Below, one piece after another: positions 36,801 to 46,600 of a stretch of 64,000 bases of DNA. The stretch's first letter is position 1. Each line of letters opens with the position of its first letter. The notes beneath the pieces were generated by a model. That model made no database searches. It was not told the origin of the DNA and saw nothing but the letters and a program-made list of their open reading frames with translations. Made by a program: the position numbers and the translations under genes. This DNA is from Hexactinellida sp. DTS-2022 (lineage: Eukaryota > Porifera > Hexactinellida): the NCBI GenBank assembly GCA_028753945.1, contig JAPNXP010000005.1, positions 4,464,001-4,528,000 of the forward strand, read 5' to 3'.

Positions 36801-38272
36801 TCAGTATCAATCGCATGTTGACACACATTTGTCCGTCCTGGTCTCTCGTCGAAAATCCAATCATATTCTTCAACTAACCAGGTAAGTTTTCCCCATTGAT
36901 TGGGCGTGATTTTTGGATCAATGACTGGTTTACTTGTGCTTGTCGCTCGCTCTATGCTCAATACCTGTTTTGCTGTCTTTCCCCTTTCTAGGGGATCACC
37001 TCCGGTAGCTTTAGCAAAGATTGGTATTTTCGCTTTCCCAAGGCCGACTGTACCCCTAGACCAGTCAAACGTTACACAACCAAAAAGCTGCATAAACTTC
37101 GTCCCAGCAACAGTGCTTGTCCATCCCCTTCCAGTAATTGAATCCTTGACACCTTTGAACTCTCGTTAGTAATCTTGATAGGGGCGTCCACATACCCTAT
37201 TACTCGTACAGGCATATTGCACACTCCGAACACCTGACCCCTTGACGGCATTAACTTGTGTCCCAATTTTAGTTCTCGCATGGTACCTACGTCCATTACG
37301 TTCACTTTAGCTCCTGTATCGAGAAGAGCTCGAGTTGATATTCCATTAACCTTAACAGAAACAGTTGCAGATCGTTCGTCCCAATTTTCTTCGCCCTCCA
37401 CACAGAATACCTGTTTCGAACATATTCCCCATTTTAATTGAATCTGCATTGATAGGCGTTGTGACCACGACGGCCGCATTTGCTATAGGTTCTATCAAGA
37501 CAAAATCTCCACAGATGACCCACTTTACCACAGGTATAACACTTGCTAGCTTGTTTAGAGCTGGCTCTTTGAAAGGTTGTTCCCGATCGTTGTCTACCTT
37601 GTGACCTTACTTGATAGACCTCTTCTTCGATTCCTTTCCGATCTTCGTCCTTGACTTGCGCAGGAGGACTATAATCTTCAACTGTCCGTATATCGGCAAC
37701 AATATTAAGACGGGTTCCGTGTTCTAAACTCATGCCCTTTTTTAGAAGAGTAGCTTGAACTAGTGTAACAAATTCTCTAACTTCCTTTTCTGTACACTCC
37801 TCCTTCGTTTTGATCCATGCTTTGATCACTGACTGTGTTTCTTGTGGGAGTTCACCTACTAGAGCAGCACATGCTGCCCGTTTGCTCAACCCTGCCAGCA
37901 TCGCTTGCTTTAACAATTGATCGAAAAATACTTCTATTCGGACGCCTCTCGCTCATTGGGTTTTTCTAAATAGCGACAAAGCTCCAAATTCTTCAATAAG
38001 TTGATCAAGACTGTCGGACATCAGTTCGAAAGCTTCTTTGAGCGTATTCTCTCTAATAGCCTGTAGTGCAATTAATCTCTCATAATCATTGCGACACACA
38101 AAAGAGGGTAGCATTTGGATAGCTACCTTTTCAGTAGAGTTTGAAACTAGCGCGCTAGTCGCCGCCAGAAATAACGGCATCCAATCTTCTATCCTTTGAC
38201 CATCTACTAAGGGCGGTATGGAAATGTTCAAGGGTGATGCCATTCTGAGTAAGTGACACTAAATTGTTTTTA

Positions 38273-38423
38273 TGTGACGATTGTATAAGTTTAATCAGAT
38301 AATAAGAAAAACAATTTAAGTGAAGTGCATAACAAACTAACTACTTGTGTGGTATACTACTTTATATACTATGAGTATATGATGTTATAGAACTAAGAAC
38401 TATGGATCAACATATCTGTTACA
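38273..38423 (-). repeat. 5' LTR of element B
   Basis: A 151-bp copy of 33738-33886 with about four differences including small gaps. Confidence 0.9.
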
Positions 38424-40910
38424 AAAGGCATTGGAGGAGAACCACAGGGTCAACAATTTCCATAATACAGTAGTGTACATATTTACAAATTAATCCACAA
38501 TCAGCATAATAAAACACGAATCAAGTAGTATGACCATATGAGAAGTCAAAAGAAGCCCTATTGACTTTACGCAATATGAAACCATGCAGTAATGGAACTG
38601 AAAACGTTGCATAATTAGAAGGGGGGGTACAATTGCACTATCTTACACCCCCCTACTTTTTTAATGATGGCCAGAATCACTGTATGCCACGTGATAGAAC
38701 ACGTTGAGACATGAAGATTGAGCTAAAGATCACTAAAATCGGTCAAGAAACAAAAAAGTTAAATTTTTTTTAGCTCATAAGCCAAACTCTATGGGAAAAA
38801 TTGAAATCATCACTGAAGCCAAATATACTATAAAATAGTATTGTAGTAGCATAGTTATGTGCATACAAGCCAATTTACATGTCTAACACTTCTATTCGTT
38901 ATTAGGTGTCAGATTCATTTTATCAGATTCCTATTATATATTTCAAATCCTCAGTTTCAAATTATTCTACAAAATGCTAAGCGACATGATTCGATTCATT
39001 ATTTCAACTGGTATTAGATTCGTAATTGTAGAGGGTCAGTATGTAAATGATTGCCTTGGTTAGTTTATATTTTCAATCCCGATCCTTTTTCCTGATGTCT
39101 CTTACTTTTAACTAAGTCCCATAAATCCAGTCAGTCTTAACTAAATTACCAACAGTATGGCAATTTCGAGTTGTTAATTCCATCTACATTCTAATTAAAT
39201 AAGCTGAATATACATTTACAATCAAACGGAGTTATTTGTTGTTATTTCTATTATCTATTAACCAGTCCTTATTCACTAACATTTCTTTAACTTAGACTTA
39301 AACCTAGTCCAAACAAATGATTGCAAATATATGTATAATTCTGTTTGGTAATAACAGAAAACAGAACAATATTATTATAGGATCTACGTACTTCGAATTC
39401 CAGGAGGAAGCTAGTTTGTATTTGGGGAGCAGGAGCCGGCGCGGCACTCCAAATTATTAACGTTATTTTTTTATATTAATTATTACAAATCATTCAGGAA
39501 AATCACTCATGCCAATCTTAATTTAATTCAAAAAGAAGACTCCATCCAAAGTAATGATTCATGATTCAAAAGAATCTCTTAAATCATTGGTTAAGAAATT
39601 TTAAGAATTCAAGGAAATCAAGAATGGTGATAAATGCTATTAATTTGTGAAATCCATGTTTAATTGTACTAGATAATTTGGCAAAGCTCTTCGGAGTCTG
39701 TCGTTTCGCGATAGCACACTCATTAATATTGACTATTAAGCAGGATTTGTTACTTTGAGAAATAAATTCACAACATATTAAGATAATACATATTATTAAT
39801 TAATTAATTATAACCACTATTTAGGCTCAAGAAGTTGGTAGTAATAGTCGGTAAAAACAGATAGGATTTAATTTTTAATTATCCTCTGAGTAGCTAAAAG
39901 CAAATCCATATACACTACAATGACTACATGAAGTTTGTTTACTCTGTATGACATATAAATAATTGTATCAGTTGCATGGCTATAAATAAATGATTCTTTT
40001 CCAAAATCAAATAATTTGAAATATTTGATTTGATTTAATATCCTGATTGAAATGTTATAGAATTGTTTACTAGTGATGTAAATGATTTTATTTGATATGA
40101 AGAAATTGTGAATAAGTTTAAATTAATTAATGTGAATCTTCTCGAATTTTCGAAAATCCGCAAACGCTTCTCTAAATATTTCTAGACAAACTAATGTGTG
40201 GCTACCTCTTTGGGGATTTATCATAACAGACAACACTGCTTTAACTGATACCAAGCCGCATAGGATTCTGATTTTATTTCCATTTTAGTATTTATTAATA
40301 GGAATTTCAACACATGTAAGAATATTGTAGTAATCTGGGAGGAGCTTATTTACAAAATATTATGAATGTTGACAAATTTGATCTCCAAAATTACTATTGT
40401 AGGTGGTCATTTGGTCAAAACAGTATAATATTAACATGTATTATAAAACAGGCATTAAGCAATAAGCAACTAGTATATATTTGATTCTTTAGAACTCAGT
40501 CTCTTCAAAATGGGGATACAATCGAAATTCCGAAATACGGAGCACTCATATTTGACATTTTTTTGGAACAAAATTTCCATCAAATCTAAACAGAAGATAA
40601 TGAATAAGCACCTTTAAATAAATATACATTCAATTGAGTTTCTATAAATCTGTAAATCTGTTGCTACTAATATAACTTTCTTAAATAGATCAGTGTCGGA
40701 AAATTAGTTGATAATGAGAAAAGTTGCTAATAAGCAATGTTGAAACATATTAGTTCAATATTCGGGTTGATGCAGAATGTCAGTATTTGGTATTTGGTTG
40801 GCAACCAGATATATTCGGTTGACCAGATAGTACTTTTCAGTTGATTAGGTACATAATGAGGGGCAGAGGAAGCAATTTAAACTTGGTATGCCTAAATTAA
40901 ACGCATCGTC

Positions 40911-40975
40911 GTAGCTAGCTACACAGCATGGCGGTGCGCGTCTCGACTCTCAAGTTATCGGATTCAATTTTATAC
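40911..40975 (+). repeat. Possible tRNA-like SINE fragment
   Basis: ATGGCGGTGCGCGTCTCGA followed by a box-B-like GGATTCAAT resembles a tRNA-derived head. No acceptor stem or tail is evident. Confidence 0.3.
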
Positions 40976-40979
40976 AGAC

Positions 40980-41467
40980 CAGTGGTTCTAAAACTGTGGT
41001 ACGCGTACCACTGATGGTACGCGAGCTCCTTCTAGTGGTACGAGGAGGTATCTCATTTTACTTAATATATCAAAATTGAAATGTTATTAGACACAATGCA
41101 ATTGTACTTTATAGCACGTTATGCTGTACATCTTTTTCAGGGGTGTATATAAATCAGGGTTGAGTTCTATTATAATTGTAATTAATTCAATTACAATTAA
41201 TTACGTTTTTGAAATAATTGTAATTGTAATTGTAATTGAAAAACACAAATCCCTATAATTGTAATTATAATTGGAATTGGAAAGCAACAATCCCTATAAT
41301 TGTAATTGTAGTTGAAATTCTAAGGATAGCGTAATTGTAATTGTAAATTATAATTGAAAAATATAATTGAACCCAACCCTGATATAAATATCGGTCATTA
41401 TGGTGGAACGCGGAGAGACTAATATTTGCTGAAGTGGTCCGCGCTGTAAAAAGTTTGAGAACCACTA
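40980..41467. mobile_element. hAT-type MITE (CAGTGGTTCTAAAACT ends)
   Basis: The ends CAGTGGTTCTAAAACTGTGG and AAGTTTGAGAACCACTA are flanked by ATACAGAC and ATACGGAC (7 of 8). It holds a smaller foldback at 41153-41383. Confidence 0.85.
41153..41383. mobile_element. Small foldback (ATCAGGGTTGAGTTC) with AATTGTAATTG interior
   Basis: The inverted ends ATCAGGGTTGAGTTC and GAACCCAACCCTGAT enclose low-complexity (AATTGTA)n sequence. It is the third level of nesting here. The target site is TATAA-rich. Confidence 0.72.
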
Positions 41468-41983
41468 ATACGGACGAATAATTGAATAAGAATCTAATAC
41501 CAGTTGAAATAATGAATCGAATCATGTCGCTTAGCATTTTGTAGAATAATTTGAAACTGAGGATTTGAAATATATAATAGGAATCTGATAAAATGAATCT
41601 GACACCTAATAACGAATAGAGTGTTAGACATGTAAATTGGCTTGTATGCACATAACTATGCTACTACAATACTATTTTATAGTATATTTGGCTTCAGTGA
41701 TGATTTCAATTTTTCCCATAGAGTTTGGCTTATGAGCTAAAAAAAATTTAACTTTTTTGTTTCTTGACCGATTTTAGTGATCTTTAGCTCAATCTTCATG
41801 TCTCAACGTGTTCTATCACGTGGCATACAGTGATTCTGGCCATCATTAAAAAAGTAGGGGGGTGTAAGATAGTGCAATTGTACCTACGTATCAACTTCAA
41901 TTTTACGATTATGAAAACCAGGACGCATAATAATTAAAGTAAATTCATCAGGGTACCATAAGGACCGGCAATCAGGACCGATT

Positions 41984-42306
41984 GCCAGTCAACTTGTACT
42001 ACATACTAACTTGTCCCAAATACCAACTCGTCCTAAGTCAACTCGTCCCAAATATCAAATAGTTTCTAATTTCCAGGGTAATTTTTTGAAAGTGTAACTA
42101 TGTACAATAGAACAGGAAGTTTGGAAGGACATAACACCTTCAAAATCAACAAATTTGTGTCATTTATTAATTCCATTCATAGCTCAAAAACCATTGACAA
42201 GTTGGTATTTGGTACAAGATAAAATAGTACGAGCCGACTCAAAAAAATAGGTACGAGTCGACCAAAAAAATTGGTACAAGTTGGTTTTTGGGACGAGTTG
42301 ACTGGC
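41984..42306. mobile_element. MITE (GCCAGTCAACTTGT ends)
   Basis: Inverted ends with CCAGTCAACT and AGTTGACTGG and several internal AACTCGTCCC/GGGACGAGTT motifs in both orientations. No frame. The target duplication is not clear. Confidence 0.6.
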
Positions 42307-42865
42307 CCCCGTACAGCCAGGCACAACACAAGACATCGTATTCAGTCAGATAGATATTATACTGGTTGAGGTATGTATTTGGAATAAGTGAGAGTGGATT
42401 TGAATAGAATAGAAGGGGCAATTTAAAATTTTTTAGAATCCCATTAATATCCATCAATGTAAATTTTTACATTATGGGTGGATAAAAAAAGGTGGATAAA
42501 AACAAGATGTATAGGTGACACGCAATATCAGTTCAAATACAAGTATACTCAATATAGATTACTAATGAGTCAGGCATGCTTATTATGAATAAAATATAGT
42601 TAATTAATTGTTAATTTCTATTTATTATTAAAAGACTTATTAGTTATTTTCCCAATTAACAATTTAAATAGAAAATGGATTCGAGTTCGTATATTATTAA
42701 ATTTGTGTATAATGAACACAATCCATAATACACGAGGCTGATTGTAAGTATTCAATAAGGATTTTATTAAACTAATGTACAAAATAACGAAAAAGCATTT
42801 TGTCGAATTGAAGTACTTAACCAATCCCTGGTCCAAATTTTTTAGTGACCACCATTGCCTTAGTG

Positions 42866-43062
42866 CAGTGGTTCTCAACCGGGGGTGCGAGGTACGATTC
42901 TGGGGGGTGCGGGAAAAGAGTACAAGTTCTGTTTATAGTAAACAATCAACGATCTTACGTTTACCAGGGGGTGCGAGAGTTGATTTTGAAAGCTAGGGGG
43001 GTGCGGAAGTTGAATTTGAAAGCTGAAGGGGTGCGGAAGTTTAAAAAGGTTAAGAAACACTG
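42866..43062. mobile_element. hAT-type MITE (CAGTGGTTCTCAACC ends)
   Basis: A 197-bp element with ends CAGTGGTTCTCAACCGGGGG and AGGTTAAGAAACACTG and a perfect 8-bp duplication CCTTAGTG. Internal GGGGTGCGGAAGTT units repeat three times. Confidence 0.9.
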
Positions 43063-43698
43063 CCTTAGTGTATAGAATGCTATGAGTTAGGGTTCCGGTA
43101 TTTAAATTGTTAATTTAGGTACTTGAGCCGGGATAGATCAACTAAAGATTGATTAACCCTATAACAATATACTCAATCTATGCAAAACGCGGGGTTCCTA
43201 AATTGCACCCCTAGAACACAATAGGTTAGCTATTTCGGCCCTGGTCTCTAAACGCGCTTACACCGGTTTGTTTCAATTTATCTTGATAATTTAGCACATT
43301 GTACAAAATAGTATATCAGAATGCAAGACCAAATGTTGTTAAAGTCTATAATAACCAATACCTTGGGGGTCTATCCCGTTCCGTATTTTAGGTACTTAAA
43401 TTTCCCGGAATGGTACCGTTCCATACCGTATTACCGTTCCGTTCCGGAAATTAGGTATGTCCAAATAATTAAAGTAATGCCCTAAATACAAGACAAATTA
43501 AAAATTGATACATTAGGAGCATTTCACTCAAGTTTCTAGCTAATATCTGTTCGATTATGTTCATAAAATAATAATAAATTATAACCGGACGGGGGTAAAA
43601 ATTGGGACGGACGGGGATGATAAACAAATTATTTATTTTATATGGCCTAATTAATATTTATTTATTTATTTTTATTTTTCGATTAACTTAATAATTAG
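43063..43698. other. Upstream flank of the ROCO-caspase gene
   Basis: Non-coding. Bases 43457-43545 match the reverse complement of 57965-58045. The CCGGACGGGGG...GATGATAAACAA stretch near 43585-43625 resembles 58148-58200. A TAG codon lies directly before the gene's ATG in frame. No clear TATA box can be singled out in this AT-rich DNA. Confidence 0.6.
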
Positions 43699-46600
43699 AT
43701 GTCTAAATCTGCTAAATCAAGAGTAAATAAGATTTTTGGTAAAGCAGCAAAGGAATCTGAAAAACCTAAGTTTGATAGCCCTGAGCTCAAAAGTTCATAT
43801 TCTGGCAAAAAGAGAGACATTGGCTACGATCATTCTTGGAATCCAAAATCTGTAATTTCCTCACCTGATAAAGTTGAAAGCTATACGTCACATAATAAAG
43901 GGTATTTAAATCCATTAAAGGAAAAGAGACCCACAGCCTCTATATCGAATTTCCGCGGAAATGTAAAGAAAAAGGGGAAACAAGTGGACTATGATGACGA
44001 TGAGCTTACCGATCCACCAATTGAGCATTACGAATCGATATCAATGGAATCGGAGTTGTCAATGGAGCTAGCTTCATCTAAGTCGAGAAAGATGGTTAAA
44101 CAGATGTCTATTGACAATAATGAGATCTATCGAGACAAAGGTATACACAAAGTGAGGACTACTTCTATTGCAAAGAATCCCAAACAGAAATTCAACTTCC
44201 TAGATCGCATCGCGCCCTCTCAGAACATACCATACAACCTAGACTTGAATGAGACTAATCCAGTTAGGGGTCTGGCACACATTGTATCGCTACACTGGGC
44301 GGCACCAGATGTAGACGGAGAAATCAAATCTCTCAAGGATTCATTACGCGCTATGAAGTATGAAGTCGTTTGTACAAACGGAATAAGTCAAAAGGATCTC
44401 TTAGAAATGAAGGATGAATGGATACGACAGCTACAAACAATGATGTATCCGTCTTTCATTGCTATTCTAATCGGCTCGAGTGATATCGAACAGAACTTTG
44501 TGACGACAGATAACAAACTTCTCTCGCGAGACGAAATTCTCCAAGGTTTGGACCTCGGTTTCCCTCACGCTATCCCTAAACTGCTTTTCTTCAACTCCCT
44601 TGTTCCCTCTGCTTCTACCAATATAGCACAAGATATTCCGAAGAACACATTGTACATTCATACTTACCTGGACGCTCGTATACATGGAGTGCGAGCTGAT
44701 GTCACACATCCATTCCTTGACACGCTATATGACGTCATACGTACGAAGGGGAATCATGAAGAGTTCCAGGAAATGATCCGGCGCGCTAAACACAACTGTC
44801 TTTCTACATTTAAATTTTACGCTGAGCTAAAGATACGTCAGCACTCAACCCTACTGCGTCCTCTCTTCCTGATGCCTGAGTTTATACAAGAAAACTCTAA
44901 TAAACTGAAGAGTTATTTCTCTGTCGAACAAGCCTATCCTATCTCAAGCAGTCCCAAGCACGGGCTAGTTGTATTGGGGTTAATAGAAGACCCTTCTTGG
45001 TTTCAGACCGCTAAATATCAGAAACCCACAAGGTCCATTTATAACAACCTCAAGACCACATTGGAATTCTATAACCTGCGTGTATCCACATTCGAACTGC
45101 ACAGTAAGTTTGATTACAAGAATGAGCTTTTGAATGAGGTGCGTCGTTACCACGGCCAGTCTGATATGATTATGATTATAATGCTGGGGACCAGTGCGAA
45201 CGAAGGTTATTTCAAGTTTCGTAGCGGCGATAGACAACTCTCGGTAGGAGAAATCTTAGAAGATTTGCAGTTAATTGCTCCTGACCTTCCAAAGCTCCTG
45301 TTCATTAGCCAGCTGCTCCATCTCGACTCTAGGGAGAGCAGCTCTAAGCTATTGAAGCACAACTTATTGCAGCATGAAGAGAAAGCGCCGTATATACATA
45401 ATTCATTCATATTCCATGCGAAGAATACAGAAACTAATAGTATTGAAGGCACATTCTTAAATTCCCTTTCCAACGCTTTTCAGTCGAAATTCCGTAAATT
45501 GGAATTCACAAAGATAATAACCCGCGTGAGATTGGATTCGGGTGAGAAAAACTTATTACCTCACTTTTTGGAAATGAACAACTTAGAGCGACCTTTGTAC
45601 CTACTCCCAGAGGAACTTAAGATATCCGCCGAGTTAATGTCTCGAGGAGAGGAATTCGCCTCTCTCTACCAAGAGGCTTTGGACGATGGATTGGAACTGT
45701 TGCGGTTCTACAGACTAATGGTTGTAGGCCCTGAAGGAGTGGGAAAGACTTCTCTCCTGCGAGCTCTGACCGGGAAACCATTCCAGTCCAACCAAGCCAG
45801 CACTCCCTTCATTGACAAGTTCGATGTACAGATCCATAAGATCAGCAAGGATTGGCAACAGAACGAAGATCTCGACAGCTATGCTGACAAGCTATTAGAC
45901 ACAAAAGAACAAATGGCTGTTAACTATGTAGTGGGTAAGTTGAAGGAGAACCAACGCAGGGATTCATCCAGTACTATATTTAATATTAACACGTGTCCAT
46001 TGGATCTGTACAAGTTCTGTGTTGATGATCCTAGCGAATTCAGTGATACAGTAACAGAAGAATCAAATGCTACTAACACAGAGCGTACAGCGTTAGATAG
46101 TGTATCTAGTTCAACGACAGTGTTCTCTAAACAAGAAAGTTTTGATATAAATACAAGTTTCACTCCTATAGAAGAACACTCCACACAATCCATTCCTTTA
46201 GATACGAATCCCAATATTGGATTTGAAATCCCATTTGATGATATTACTCCTAAGTTAGAAGAAAATATTGAATACTTAACGACACTAAAAGAACCAATTC
46301 AAGATGTCCGCATTCCTCCCCCACCGCCCGATATACCAACAAAATTCCAACCTAAACTAAGGAAGACCTATCAAGAAGCGGATTATAGCGAATCGGAATT
46401 AGAAACCATGGATCTTAAAGAGAACCTAATCGATATTCCTATCAACAAGATATATTCCACACTCAATCAAGACTCTCAGTCTCAGAATGTAGAGCATCCA
46501 GATTTCCTTACTGCTTGGGATTTTGCTGGACAAAACTATCTATACTGTTTCCACTCGTTATTTCTATCTCCACGCGCTATATACCTGTTGCTAATTGACC

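Larger units (their letters stand above)
33738..38423 (-). mobile_element. Ty3/gypsy LTR element B (fossil, broken)
   Basis: A 4.7-kb LTR element on the minus strand, flanked by AAAG on both sides (33734-33737 and 38424-38427). Parts: 5' LTR (38273-38423), gag-like region with a start closely resembling that of element A (IPPLxxGQ), a zinc-knuckle region near 37.5 kb, aspartic protease (LDTGA) near 37.3 kb, reverse transcriptase (YIDDCIIF) near 36.8-36.2 kb, RNase H near 35.9-35.6 kb, an integrase with HHCC finger near 35.2-34.3 kb, a purine-rich tract and the 3' LTR (33738-33886). The LTRs differ at about four sites, so it is somewhat older than element A. The coding part has about five breaks. 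Same layout, LTR size and target length as A point to one family, although the LTR sequences differ. Confidence 0.92.
38630..41880. mobile_element. 3.25-kb TIR element with 390-bp arms and TA duplication
   Basis: Arms 38630-39021 and 41490-41880 are near-identical reverse complements starting CAATTGCACTATCTTACACC. TA lies at each outer edge (38628 and 41881), which suggests a Tc1/mariner-like target. The interior has no transposase but contains a SINE-like stretch and a hAT-type insertion. Very high arm identity implies recent activity or gene conversion. Confidence 0.85.

Noticed and set aside
41265-41651. 128-residue minus-strand frame
   Set aside because: It spans the inner foldback, the hAT end and part of the 390-bp arm; accidental.
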